Source of the DNA: Mycosarcoma maydis
Taxonomy: Eukaryota; Basidiomycota; Ustilaginomycetes; Ustilaginales
Reading direction: 5' to 3'
Assembly (NCBI RefSeq): GCF_000328475.2
Contig: NC_026498.1
Location: 372,001-436,000, forward strand
Length of the DNA: 64,000 nt
The notes beneath the pieces are model-generated. The model was not told where the DNA came from. It worked only from the letters and a program-made list of their open reading frames with translations, and ran no database searches. Position 1 is the stretch's first letter, and every line of letters begins with the position of its first letter. The position numbers and the translations under genes are program-made. Shown one piece after another: positions 19,103-30,080 of this stretch.

Positions 19103-20739
19103 ATGCGCGCGCTCAAGTCGGTCTGGACGTCAGTCCTCGTGTGGATCGTGCTCTGGGCTCAGATCCATGCTTCGCGTGCAGTCGCAACCGATGAGCTAAA
19201 TCACCATAACAAAAACGACGGATCCTTTGCAAAAGTTCGAAGACGAGCTGAACCCTTGCCGAAGATAGGAGCGGGTGGTTTTGGAACGATTCGCGGTATT
19301 GGAGCAAGCGGCGCTAGCGGTACAGATGCTAATGGTGCTCCTACTGACGGAAGTACACAAAATTCGCCAGCCGAGTCTTCCGCCCCAGCAGAAAGTGCAC
19401 CTGCTCAACAACGCATGCTTCGACGAACGTCTGCTTCTGATGCGCAATTGGCTCGAGTCACTGGTGGCGTCGACCAGAGAAACGCAGCCGATCCACCTGA
19501 TGCTAGCCATGAACAGATGGACAGGTTGCTGGAAGCTGTGATCATGCCCAAGGATGAGAGACATCATGCTGGTAGTTTCAAAGTCGCAGGTAAGTCCTCC
19601 GGAAAGTCGTCCAACTTCCATACTTCCAGCGGTGAAAAATGGCGCAACTGACGCAGAGATCTTGCTGACTCACTCTGTTTTGTCTCAGAGAAGAAGGCGC
19701 ATCCTCATCGTCGTCTCCTACGTCCGCGTCAACTGATTCCTCGAGTCGTCGGGGAAGAGTTCATGGAAAGCGAGCCCCTTTACCATTGACGATGGGCAGA
19801 TTGGGCAGTATGCTCGGCGGTGGAGAACTGGGTGGCCTTAGTAGCTTCATGCCAGGCGCAGGAGGAAGCAGCGGAGGCCTGGGTGGCCTTAGTAGCTTTA
19901 TGCCAGGTGCAGGAGGAAGCAGCGGGGGACTAGGTGGCCTTAGTAGCATTATGCCAAGTGCAGGAGGAAGCGGTGGAGGAGTTGGCGGCCTCAGTGGGAT
20001 GCTGCCCAGTGCAGGTGGAGTTGGAGACAGCAGCGCTGGTGGCAGCATCGAGGCAGGAGGGGGTTCACGTGGAGGCTGTCCTCCATTGTATCTCATCTTT
20101 GCTCGTGGCACAACCGAGATCCAAGGGACGTTCGGAATCGTGGGTCGACCCCTCTGTACGGGTCTACAGCAACAGATTCCCGGTACTCAGTGCTACGACA
20201 CGGTCTACTCGTCCGACATGGATTACTTTATGTCTCCATCACAAGGGGCTCAGACCGCATCGGGTTACATGGCCAGCGTCTCATCGCGCTGCGCTTCGAC
20301 CAAGTTTGTGCTCGGTGGCTACTCCAAGGGAGCCATGGTGGTGCACTTGATCAAGCAAGCGAACAATGTGGTGGGCGCAGTAACGTTCGGCGACCCGTAC
20401 AAGATGCAGGCGGTACCGACGACTCGTAATTGGAAGCTGTTTTGTAACCTTGGCGACCCAGTCTGCGAGAACGGCATGAACGTCATGTCGCACTTGTCGT
20501 ACGCCGGAGAAGTCGGTACAGCCGTGTCGTTCTTGGTGCAGGCATATCGGTCGTCTACTGGTGGCAGTAGTAGTAGCAGCAGCAATAGCGGCGCAAGTGC
20601 AAGTGATGCTGCGGGTGCCGGTGGGGCATCCAGCGGGCTCGGTGGTCTTGGTGGCCTCTCAAATCTGGGTCTCAAGAAACGTGTCTCCAAATCCTCCTCC
20701 GACCGATCTCATCACCACCAACGTAGCCGGCGCCATTGA
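19103..20739 (+). CDS. Cutinase-family secreted esterase with long N-terminal extension and Gly-rich repeat linker (two exons)
   Basis: Exon 1 is 19103-19589 and exon 2 is 19691-20739, giving 511 residues. Donor GTAAGT at 19590 is unambiguous; acceptor at 19690 (..CAGAG) is the one that keeps the frame. Order: hydrophobic signal segment (residues 5-25), a Ser/Ala/Pro-rich extension with VRRR, RR and GKR sites, four 17-residue units like GGLSSFMPGAGGSSGGL (about 210-277), then the cutinase domain from Cys292 (PPLYLIFARGTTE). Catalytic elements are GGYSKG (Ser374; usual form GYSQG), Asp in LGDPVCENG and His in MSHLSY. The tail is Ser/Gly-rich and ends in basic RSHHHQRSRRH. It should hydrolyse ester bonds of cutin or acetylated polymers outside the cell. 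It is about twice the usual cutinase length because of the extension. Confidence 0.88.
19831..20034 (+). repeat. In-frame 51-bp tandem repeat in the cutinase linker (four units)
   Basis: Units 1-2 are near-identical at DNA level, units 3-4 increasingly diverged; they encode Gly/Ser-rich 17-mers starting GGL. Confidence 0.85.
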
Positions 20740-21257
20740 AACAAGATTCCAATCTTTGGCCTCGTCAGTTCTCATTTCAGCATCGAGCCTCAGTTCGTTG
20801 CTTGCCGCTTTCCTTTTCTTTCGCATTTTCTGTCTGCATATCTCTTTTAGAGTCGAAATCTACGTTATGCGCTGGTCCGCACGCATTGACTTGCCAAAAG
20901 CAAACACTTTGTAAAGAGTTGCAAGCTGAGCAGATGGATGCATTGCGAGATAAAAGATAGCAGACGAGCGAGGACAAAGGACAGGGTGGGTGAAAATGTA
21001 CAGGGGCGAGGGAGAAACAAGCAAGATAGTCCATGGTCGAACGGCGCGTATCAAGATAGATATGCGATTCGACTGATTAGATGCGGCGAACTGATTTCAG
21101 CGGTAGAAGGTTCGACTGGGGTTTTGGGCACAGCGATGCTATGGTGCAATGCTCTGTGCGAGTATATGATGCTCAACGGTATCGAATGCGAGGTGAAGGT
21201 CGGCCACGGTGACGGTAAATGTGGCCAAGCTGGTGTTGAATCCCGTGTCAAAGCAAG
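20740..21257. other. Convergent spacer, no gene seen
   Basis: Lies between the 3' ends of the cutinase-family gene and the GPI-protein gene; presumably terminators of both. Confidence 0.45.
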
Positions 21258-21686
21258 TTAAAGGAGAACAGCGGCAGCAGCTACAAGCGCAACGCACATA
21301 AAGGTGGCGGAGGCGGCGGCGCCCGAGACAAAATGTGTAGCAGAGAGCAAGGACAGGGCACCACTGGAGGAACCACCAGCGTTGAGCGCGTTGTTCGAGT
21401 TGGAGTTGTTGCCGTAACCAGGGATGGTGGTCAAAATGGTACCACGCGAGACCGAAGGCGCAGGAAGCACTTGGGATGGAGGTGGATTGTATCCGGAGAT
21501 GATCTGAACGCCAGTATAGGTGGTCATGACACCGGCGCCACCCCCCGCGGCAGCCTGACGCTTTTCGAGAGGAGCGGGTGAAGGTGCGGCTGGAGCAAGC
21601 TGGTTTGCGGATGCAAGTGCGACCAACGAGAGAACAAGCGCAGCGAGCGCGAGGATGAAACTTGTCGAGCGCATTGTTGCGTGCAT
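21258..21686 (-). CDS. Small GPI-anchored cell-surface protein
   Basis: 142 residues from ATG 21686 (a second ATG at 21674, MRSTSFILAL, is an equally good start). There is an N-terminal signal peptide (core ILALAALVLSLVALASA), a Kex2-like LEKR site at residues 40-43, and a short low-complexity mature region with GYNPPPSQ and GYGNNSNSNN. The Gly/Ser stretch AGGSSSG is a likely omega site, followed by a C-terminal hydrophobic tail (CVALVAAAAVLL). This is the standard layout of a GPI-anchored wall/membrane protein. There is no enzymatic domain; function unknown. Convergent with the cutinase-family gene. Confidence 0.8.
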   Translation of the reverse strand: MHATMRSTSFILALAALVLSLVALASANQLAPAAPSPAPLEKRQAAAGGGAGVMTTYTGVQIISGYNPPPSQVLPAPSVSRGTILTTIPGYGNNSNSNNALNAGGSSSGALSLLSATHFVSGAAASATFMCVALVAAAAVLL

Positions 21687-22738
21687 GTAAAGAGGCGAGT
21701 AGGATAGGCACAGCGCGTGTGAGAGAGGAAAGTTGAGATGATGGTGGACGTGATTTGTGATTCACGATTCACGACTGTTGATCGAGTTGTGAGTCGTGAA
21801 TAGTGACTGTGAGTTGTGAAACGCGGAACCCCATCGACACTGCGCCTGCTCAGCCAACTGCACAGTCGTGAGTGGAGCTGGAGTGGTGTTTGCTTTCGTG
21901 ACAGCTCGCCAGCCAGCCAGCCAGCCAGCGAACTTGGAATACTTTATAGTACAATTGTCAATTGGATTTATTATAATCCCAAATTAAGCCAAGCCAAGCC
22001 AGGCCAGTCCAGGCCGAGCCAAAAGCGAATTCGATTTTGCAGAATAAGACCGACGTGCTGCTAAGGCAGGGTTGGCCCCTTTTGATCTTTTTGAATTCAA
22101 AATTGCACAGCAGATGAAATCAGAAACAAGAATCGTGAATCACGAATCACGAATGCGCACACGCACGAAGCACAGCCAGATCTGTGCCGATCTTCACGCT
22201 TGGTGCCAACCAACAACCACGAACCGTAAACTCGTGACTCAATCCTAAACGCGACCAGCATCGAGCAAACGGCGATCTCACATTTGCTGAATTCACGGTT
22301 GATACTTCTATTTTTGTTTTTGGCAAAGGCGAGGCGACTCGGACGAAAGAAGAGTCGCACGGGACATTTCACTGACAAGTAAGGAGACGAGAAGCACAGA
22401 GAAGAGAAGCTCAGACAGGAAGAAAGCGAAAAAAAAAAACCTTGAAGGGACATGGCCTTGTCCTCGTGCCTCTTCCACACCATCAACTTGCTTTCTGGAA
22501 GCAATTTGCACATACCCCCCTCTACATGGCTCATCTGCGTCTGGCCACTTCTGCTGCCACTCTCGCTGCCACGATCAATAACACGCGCATTACCATCAAC
22601 AATACTCGGAGCGTCTTTGCATCCTTTCCCTCGCAAACGCAATCTGGTGTTGCACAAGTTTGGGTTTCCACTCGTGTCGCTGCACGGACATTTTCTTGCT
22701 CGGTCAACCGCACTGCAAAATCATATAGGCTCAACAAG
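21687..22738. other. Divergent promoter region between GPI-protein gene and OLA1
   Basis: Contains CACGATT/ATTCACG copies (21758-21772, 22130-22155), CCAG and GCCAA iterations (about 21907-21928 and 21986-22020), and AT-rich sequence near 21955-21985. The last 300 bases are open in frame with OLA1 (see finding). Confidence 0.5.
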
Positions 22739-24201
22739 ATGCCGCCTAAGAAGCAAGCCGTGGTGGAAAAGATCCGTCTGGGTCGTCCGTCGAATAACCT
22801 CAAGATGGGTATCGTCGGTCTGCCCAATGTCGGAAAGTCGTCTCTGTTCAACGTCATTGCGAAATGTGACTTGGGCAAATCGGCCAACTTCCCCTACGCT
22901 ACCATCGAACCTGAAGAGGCGCGCGTGCCCGTTCCCGATGACAGATTCACCTGGTTGGCGAATCACTACAAGCCCAAGTCCGAGGTTCCTGCCTTTTTGA
23001 CTTGCATCGATATCGCCGGTCTCACCGCTGGTGCCTCAACAGGTGCCGGTTTGGGTAACGCTTTCTTGAGCAACGTCAGGAGCGTCGACGGTATCTTCCA
23101 GGTAGTCAGGGCGTTTGACGATGCCGAGGTGATTCATGTCGAAGGAGATGTCAACCCGATCCGTGACATGGAGATCATCTCGACCGAGTTGAGGTTGAAG
23201 GATATCGATTGGATCGAGAAGGCGCTCGACAACTCCAAGAAGAACGCCCGCAGTGCCGGTAATGTCAGTCTGGAGGACAAGAAGAGAAAAGAAGAGGTGG
23301 GCATCATCGAAAAGTTGCTCAAACATGTTCAGGAGGACAACAAGGATATCCGAAAGGGCGACTGGACTAATAACGAGGTACGTATTTTTACCCAACACAC
23401 TTGCGCGCCGCTTTTATCGCTGCTGCTGCACATTTTCCAAATGATGATAAAGAGTGCGCATCTTGAGACACTCGACTATTCTAATAACCCAGCTCGTCGA
23501 TGGCCCATCAAGCCAGAATGAGATAAATAGTATCCAACTGATCCGCTTGCAGCAGCAGGCGGCGCAAGCATTTGCAGGTTAGGCAGTCTAAGTCTTGGAA
23601 CATGTATACTGACGTTGATTGATCTGCAATGTGTTTTGGCGCACGCTCTCGACAGGTGGAAGTGATCAACAACCTGCAACTGCTGACGGCGAAGCCGGTG
23701 ATCTACCTTGTCAACTTGTCGGAACGCGACTATGTGCGCAAGAAGAACAAGTGGCTTGCCAAGATCAAGGCGTGGATTGACGAGAACAATCCGGGGGATT
23801 TGCTGATTCCGTTTTCGGTGGCACTTGAAGAGCGACTGCTGGCGCTGGGCTCGCCCGAGGCGGAGGCCGCCGAACTCGCCACGCTTGGAGACAACATTAC
23901 TGGTGCGCTAGGCAAGATCACCAAGGCAGGTTACGACGGTCTCGACCTCGTACGCTACTTCACAGCAGGCCCCGACGAGGTGCGCGCTTGGACCTTCAGA
24001 AAGGGCCTCAAGGCGCCCGAGGCTGCAGGCATCATCCACACCGACTTCCAGAAAAAATTCGTCTGCGGTGAGGTCTTCAGCATCGACGACATCAAGGAGC
24101 ACGGAACCGAAGCCGCCGTCAAGGCGGCTGGCAAGTACAAGCAGATCGGCAGGGAGTACAAGGTGCAGGACGGTGACATCTGCTACTGGAAGCACGGCTA
24201 A
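22739..24201 (+). CDS. OLA1: Obg-like ATPase 1 (YchF/OLA1 family; two exons)
   Basis: Exons 22739-23377 and 23656-24201 (intron of 278 nt, GTACGT..ACAG, phase 0) give 394 residues, the standard OLA1 length. Motifs: P-loop GLPNVGKSS, switch NFPYATIEPEEARV, G3 DIAGL, the ATP-selective NLSE in place of NKxD, and C-terminal TGS-like domain (FTAGPDEVRAWTFRKG...YKVQDGDICYWKHG). The family are cytosolic ATPases associated with ribosomes and stress response. The start is chosen at MPPKKQAVVEKI by family length. The frame remains open for about 100 codons upstream, including ATG 22526 and a mitochondrial-presequence-like stretch, so a longer form is possible. Confidence 0.95.
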
Positions 24202-24945
24202 AACCAAAAACACACACAACTCAGTACGTTTCCGTGTCAGGTCGGCCAATATACACTGTTGAACCACACACCACAGCGAGACTACCGTCTGATCGCGTTG
24301 TAACATGACCAAGGTGCATCTTGAGCCGCGACTGTTGCGGCGCTTGGTTCTCCGACGCTCGCACGCGCATGCGTGTATACACTTGGTTGTGCATATCCAT
24401 CATCTTGATGAGCAGCGTGCGAGTATTCACGACTCGGTACGTGTGCATGTGCCAATGATGATCGACCAAGCAACGTCGTGTGTGGTGCCCTGTCGCATTC
24501 TGGCTGCTGTGCTTTTGGCAATGCATTGATCGCAACCCGGATGCTTTTGAATCCCGAGCACGCCGCGTCGGGCGCGATCGCACCAACATTCACGATTTGG
24601 TCTCGGCTGCATATGGTGTCTTCGAAAATTGCATAGCGTGCGTGTCGCCACAAACCATCGCCTCACGCCATGCTATCGCAATCACGAATCACGAATCCAA
24701 CCTATGCTTGCCCTACCCCGCTAGAAAGCCCTGCTTCTCGGCTTTGCCAAGGTATCAATTGCATGAAGAACAGATCTCATTATGGTATATTGTTACGGTT
24801 AGGCTCACTGTATATACAGTTCACTTTCGCACTCTACCCACTCTATCAGCCGGACACACTGAGAACACACACAGCTTCAGCCACGTATCTGACCATATGA
24901 TTGCGTTGGCATTCCTTTCGTTGATCCAGACTAGGCTATTGACGC
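24202..24945. other. Convergent spacer, no gene seen
   Basis: Between OLA1 and the sedolisin gene, which converge. Only short unrecognisable frames; a CACGAATC-type motif pair lies near 24683-24698. Confidence 0.45.
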
Positions 24946-26781
24946 TTAAGGCAACCGCTTTTGCAACTCCAAAAAGTTCGGAGTACCTGCACCGGTAACC
25001 GCATCCCAACCACTGGCCGCAGGGAAACCAGTGGTGTTGCAACCCACACTGCTACCTTGTGTGATATCGTTCAACGCGCGTGTGCCGATCCAGCGCTTGT
25101 AGATCAATGGGTTGATAAAGCCAAGCGAAGGCTTGCCTTTGCTGATCCTGTCGTCGTTCAGCAGGCCAATCACCGAGCTGAATGTAGGCGCCGAAGCCGA
25201 GGTACCGTAGATGAGGTAGTTGGCGCCCCCGATGCGGATCACGTATCTCGAACCCTGAGCAGCTACGTCCGGGTACGCACGACCCCAACGGTTGTACAGC
25301 CCCTGGTACTTGTTACCCAGCGACTTGACGTACGGCAACACGGCGTCAGCCTGGTACCAAGCCGTCGGGAAGAGGTTGCTGAATCCACCGCCCGAGTAGA
25401 AGCCAGGCAAGTCGCCATCCACCGCGATCTCTGGTGCAAAGTTCTGCGTAGCTCCCACAGTGGTAGCAAATGGGCAGCTGGCAGGGAAGGCGGGCAAGAA
25501 CGTCGCTTTCCCCTTGCGCGAGTAAGCTCCATTGGAAATGCACAATCCGTCAGGACCAACACCACTGTCACCCGAAGAATACACGGTAGTCACACCGCGC
25601 GCTCCCAAAGCCATAATATAGTTGCACACCCTCAGCGCATACGCCTTGGGAACCGCCTGTTCATCGTCGCCGTACGAGGTCGAAAGCACCTTGGGAAGCT
25701 TGTCGTCCGGCAGCGAGAGGAGGTAGTTCATCTGCAACTCGTATGGCTCGTTGGTGTTGTTGACTGTATTCTTATCCGGGATGAAGGGCGGCGATCCAGC
25801 AGTGGTGTAGTAGGTGAACGGGATGGGGAAACTGATGCCACCCACCGTTTGCACGTCCAAGTTGGCTTCGGATCCCGGGTCGCTCTGCGTGTTGAGTCCC
25901 CCCGCGATGCTCTGCACGGTAAAGTTGTATCCTGCCTGTGCAGCATCGGGACGTTGCTGCGAGAGGTAGCCTGAGAAATCGGCAAAGCTAGCAAACTCGT
26001 TCAAGAAACCAGAGATACCCAGGTGAAACTTGCTCGCCGCTTTAGGCACGTAGTTGACCGTCTTGTAGAACGTTCGCAGGCACAGAGAGGTGACTTTGGC
26101 AGGGTTGCACTCGGCGGGCTGACCGTCAGCGACCTTGGCGTTGGCATCGGTAATCTCGTTGTCGTCGAGCTTCTCGACGATGATCTTGCTGCCAGCAATG
26201 TCGTTGCTGTTTCCACGAGGTTCGGTGAACAGCGTCAAGGGACCAACGTAGTCAAGGTGCTCTGAAATGTGTTCGGGGACACTGTATTCGGGTGAACGTA
26301 GAGCAAGGGTACCGCTACGCTTGTGCTCGTACAAGCCCAGGTCGGCGTTGAGCAGTTTTCTCGCCTGGCGAGCGGGGACGTGCACGGTAAAGGTATCTTT
26401 GGACAGCGAACGAGCAGCAAGGTGTTCGTCAATGTGGATGCCTGCCTCGCGCAGCCACAGTTCGACCTCGTCCACGGCTCGCTTGTGAGGCTCAAGGTAA
26501 GAGGCAACCTCTTGAGCGGAAAGGTGGCGACCGTACAGTTCATGTTCCGGGTCAGACGTCTGACGAAGCCTCTTTTCGAGCGAAGAAATGTCGCGTTGCT
26601 TGAGAGCGAAGCGAAGAGCCACTGGCTCGTCATCAGCAGCATCGGATCTTCGTACCCAATCAGCAGGCACGTTGACCGATTCTTTGATCACTAGTTTCGG
26701 GGAACGACGCACTGCTGCCGCATCGGCCATCACAGCGAGTGAGGTGAAGGCAACGAGCGCCTTGATGGTGACCAGCTTCAT
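24946..26781 (-). CDS. Secreted sedolisin-type protease (tripeptidyl-peptidase, family S53)
   Basis: 611 residues from ATG 26781 (MKLVTIKALVAFTSLAVM). The upstream in-frame codons lack an ATG. Order: signal peptide, pro-domain with several dibasic sites (VRRS, EKRL), then the subtilisin-fold catalytic domain. Sedolisin residues are visible: Glu/Asp in GSEANLDVQ (ExxxD), oxyanion Asp in YSSGDSGVG, and nucleophile Ser in YGTSASAP (about residue 528). The C-terminal calcium site DITQGSS...GWDAVTGAG is also present. Acid-active secreted peptidases of this family release tripeptides or act as endoproteases; which applies here is not visible. Uninterrupted single exon. Confidence 0.94.
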   Translation of the reverse strand: MKLVTIKALVAFTSLAVMADAAAVRRSPKLVIKESVNVPADWVRRSDAADDEPVALRFALKQRDISSLEKRLRQTSDPEHELYGRHLSAQEVASYLEPHKRAVDEVELWLREAGIHIDEHLAARSLSKDTFTVHVPARQARKLLNADLGLYEHKRSGTLALRSPEYSVPEHISEHLDYVGPLTLFTEPRGNSNDIAGSKIIVEKLDDNEITDANAKVADGQPAECNPAKVTSLCLRTFYKTVNYVPKAASKFHLGISGFLNEFASFADFSGYLSQQRPDAAQAGYNFTVQSIAGGLNTQSDPGSEANLDVQTVGGISFPIPFTYYTTAGSPPFIPDKNTVNNTNEPYELQMNYLLSLPDDKLPKVLSTSYGDDEQAVPKAYALRVCNYIMALGARGVTTVYSSGDSGVGPDGLCISNGAYSRKGKATFLPAFPASCPFATTVGATQNFAPEIAVDGDLPGFYSGGGFSNLFPTAWYQADAVLPYVKSLGNKYQGLYNRWGRAYPDVAAQGSRYVIRIGGANYLIYGTSASAPTFSSVIGLLNDDRISKGKPSLGFINPLIYKRWIGTRALNDITQGSSVGCNTTGFPAASGWDAVTGAGTPNFLELQKRLP

Positions 26782-26953
26782 AGTGGTGGTAGTAGTCAAT
26801 CAGAACGGCAGGTCGACAAGTATGATGTAGGTGTATGCAAGGCGAGTCTCACCTAACCGACACGAGGTGGACAAGAACCCAGGAGGGGGAGCGAGGCGAA
26901 AAGGTCGATGGTTGGGACAGCTCATTTTGTTTGCGTTCAGGGTTGTGGCTAGC

Positions 26954-26960
26954 TATATAT
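26954..26960 (-). promoter_or_regulatory. TATA box candidate of the sedolisin gene
   Basis: TATATAT about 170 bases upstream of the ATG on the minus strand. Confidence 0.45.
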
Positions 26961-28719
26961 GCGGCTGCGGCTATTGGGTTGAGCATGGCTAGAAGGCGGC
27001 ATCTCTGAGGTGCTGCACAGACCGCTGCAACTTCCGCCGTATTACGGCAAAAGCGGCAATTGCTTGCTTCGTCCGTCGGTTACGACAATTGGTCTGCTTC
27101 CGTGCAGCAACGGATGCATTTGCGCGTATTGTAGCAGTCGATGTCACAGTGACAGCCGATGAGGTGATACAAGATGGCCAAGAGGTAACGCGGAAGAGAA
27201 TCACCCGAAAGCGCCCAAGCCTAAAATACCGTCTTGGGATGAGCCCCAGCATGGCGATAGCATTCGCAATTTTGGTGAGCAGCCAATGCTCACGACTGTT
27301 GATTTGCGCGATTGCAGAGCGTTGTTCGATCAGAGAAGCTCTCGCGGATGAAAGCGAAAACGGAGCAGGGTCTTCCATAACCATCTCGCTTATGGGGGAA
27401 AGGGTGTTGGGTAGGCGGCAGTATTAACGACAAGATGGTGCTTAAGCGAGGGGGGAGGGGGATTCGTGATTTGATTTGACACTTGCTAGTTGTGAGTGTA
27501 GCTCGCCGCTACACGCTAGCTTGTCTGCACGCTCACGGCTGCTTGTTTGATGTTTGAATGAGTAACCAAAGATGCAAATCACGAATCGGCTAGAAAGGTG
27601 AGTGAGACTAACAATCGTGAATCACGCAGCTCGCCAAGCGAGCTGCAAGAGAGTTGAGTCAAGTTAAGTTAGTTGTCTCGCCAACTTGCCCCCCCACCCC
27701 CTGAGAATAGCATGCGTTCTGGTCGCGTGTGCACTAGCAGGCGTTTGTTAGCGGCAGCTTGATTTGTATCGAGGCTCATTGGCTCGTAAACATTCACGAT
27801 TGAATCATGTTCAGTGCAAAGATGGTAAAAAGGGTTGGAGCGATCGATCGAACAAGATCAAGTTTGTGGGGCAACAACGTACGATGATGATTGGATGGGA
27901 TTGTGATACGCTGTGCTATATCCAAGTCGATTGATTGATCGGCATGAATCAGCAGTTTGACGACATGATATGCTCTTCCGGGGTCATCGCTACGGAACTT
28001 GGTGAGCCGCTGCACTTGAGCGGCAGCTTTGCCGGATCACGGATGGCAGTGAAAGGACTGTTGGATGTTAGGGTTGTTTTTAGGGCGGTTTTGGCCTTGG
28101 CTCATGCATTCACGCTTTAGCTGCCTCACACCTTACTTGACCTAGTGCTGCGCTGCTAAGATCGCACCTTTCTGTCTGAAGAGGCGTGGTGTTGTATGTA
28201 TTTTCATCCATTCGTGATTGCATATGACCAAGCGGGAAGCCTTGTCGTCGTTACTCTACTGGAGGAGAGCGCTCGACGGCGAAGCAAGGATACAGAGATC
28301 CAAGATCGAAGCCGCCTCGAGTCACTGCCGGCGGTGCGGCACTTGAATGCTCGAAACCTCCATCAATCCACAAGACGGCAGCTGTTGACTCGCCCTCGCC
28401 CTCGACGCCGCAGCCGCTGCAGACTGATAAGTCGTGAGTGCCGCTCTGTCTGTAATCGTGAATCGTGAATTAGTCCTTACTATATTCGATGGGTAAAAGC
28501 CAGTCACGAGTCCCGAGTCAGACGTGAGAGGATCGACTTGAAGCTTGACCGCTATACCAAAAGGGTGTCTAGACAACCAATCGTGAATCACGAATCGGAT
28601 TTGGACTGTATTCGTGATTCTTCAACTGATCGTCGGTAGTCACGAGTGCGTGGTGGATAAAGATAGCAACAAGATAAGGGCGATTCAACATGGATCCCGA
28701 ATTGTTTTCTTTTCGTGAC

Positions 28720-28754
28720 TCACGACTCACGACTCACGACTCACGACTCACGAC
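28720..28754. repeat. Tandem array of the 7-bp unit TCACGAC (five copies)
   Basis: Five contiguous TCACGAC units; a GAGTCGTGA-type variant of the heptamer family seen at 5187 and 43882. Confidence 0.9.
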
Positions 28755-29463
28755 CCCGTGACTTCGGACTTCGAACCCGTGACGATTTATGATTAGATAA
28801 TCTGTTTCTGTTGTGCGATCTACCCGATTCACTGTGGTTTGCGTGGTTGTAGCTTGGCACTTTGCTTTCTCGTTGTTGCGAATTTCGATTTGATAAGCGT
28901 CGCGTTTGGATGCGTCGTAACAGTACATGAAATAAATAAATCGTGGATGCCGAGTTGACGCATAATTCTGTCCACATGTCAAACAAAGTTAGCTTCGGTT
29001 AGTGTCGATCGTGAATCGCTGATGGGGCGCCGTTGCGCAAGCAAGACGAAAACCAAACGGTACTACGTAAACTGTCTGCATCACGTACAGTGACGAGTAG
29101 GTGTCCAGGCACAGACACAAAAAAACACACGCGAGTCGTGAGTCTCACTCGTCACTCACACTGTTGCACTGTTGCGCTGTTGCACTCGTGACTGAGACAA
29201 CACCGATGATGCCACTCACCATGCAATCACGGCTCACGAATCCATGTTGACAAGCAGCAATCAAGAACTTGAGCTTACCATACGCTCCACTCGTCACTAT
29301 CTTGCTGGCCGTGGCGCTCTGTTCTCGAACCATGCAGACGTGTAGAGCTTGTGTCTAGACCGATCGAATTCATGCACCGACAGCGTAAGCGTGGTTGATG
29401 GCTCTATACATTGGCGCACTTGTCGCGTCTGCGTATATCTCTCCGTCCCACTTGGGCCTCTAT

Positions 29464-29790
29464 GCTCGATCGATTGCAGAAGACCTCGTGCTCGTTGACT
29501 CGCTGGTCCGAGCTACCTTCCCCCGACGTGAGCGATGATGTGAAAGATCAAGCTCCCCCTCCCCCTCCCGCTCCCCCTCTTCCTCTACGCTCGATCCATT
29601 GCAGAAGATCTTGTGCTCGTTGGCCGTTCGTTCGGTCTGGATTAACTTCCAACACGTGAGCGACGATGAGCGAGGTTACCTCTTAGAGTTACTTGCAACG
29701 TACGCTCGATTGATTGCAGAAGACCTGCTGCTCGTTCGGCGCTGGTTCGCTCGTCGGCCTGGATCAACGTGCAACGATGAGAAAGCTTGT
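29464..29790. repeat. Imperfect long tandem repeat, three copies of about 115-125 bp
   Basis: Copies begin at 29464, 29589 and 29704 with GCTCGAT-x-x-ATTGCAGAAGA followed by CT(T)GTGCTCGTT-like sequence and, 60-80 bases on, a variant of ACGTGAGCGACGATGA. Spacings are 125 and 115 bases. Not obviously coding, as stops interrupt the frames. Confidence 0.7.
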
Positions 29791-30080
29791 TAGCAGAAAA
29801 CGACAACGCCGAGAGGAAAAGCTCCAACGCCGAGACCAAGCCAACATGCCAAATTTTTTTACTCAGACAACAAGATTGACGATTCCTGTTTCACGATTGT
29901 GTTGCTCTTGCAAGCCAGCTTGCCAAGCCACTCTGTGATCATGCCTAGTCGTCTATTGGCACTCTCAACACGGCGCTCGTAGCAGCTAGCTGATCGAGCA
30001 GTCCATATAACATGCGTCGTGTTGTTTGGATGATATCCTCTCTGTTCGCATTTCCCGCAGAAAATCCCACCTTCCTGACA

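Larger units (their letters stand above)
26782..30080. other. 3.3-kb gene-poor divergent region
   Basis: Between the divergent sedolisin and NOTUM-like esterase genes. No recognisable gene on either strand; the longest frames (around 27000-27430, 112 and 131 codons on opposite strands) overlap and lack domains. Rich in TCACGAC/CACGAAT motif copies (27465, 27615, 28455-28475, 28580-28620, 28720-28754) and a three-copy imperfect repeat at 29464-29790. A CT-rich tract lies near 29560-29590. Confidence 0.45.

Noticed and set aside
24961..25974. 337-codon plus-strand frame
   Set aside because: Antisense shadow of the sedolisin gene; composition Arg/Val/His-rich without family features.
28760..28860. 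TTCGAACC-type T-loop-like sequence
   Set aside because: No matching acceptor or anticodon stems could be drawn, so not a tRNA.
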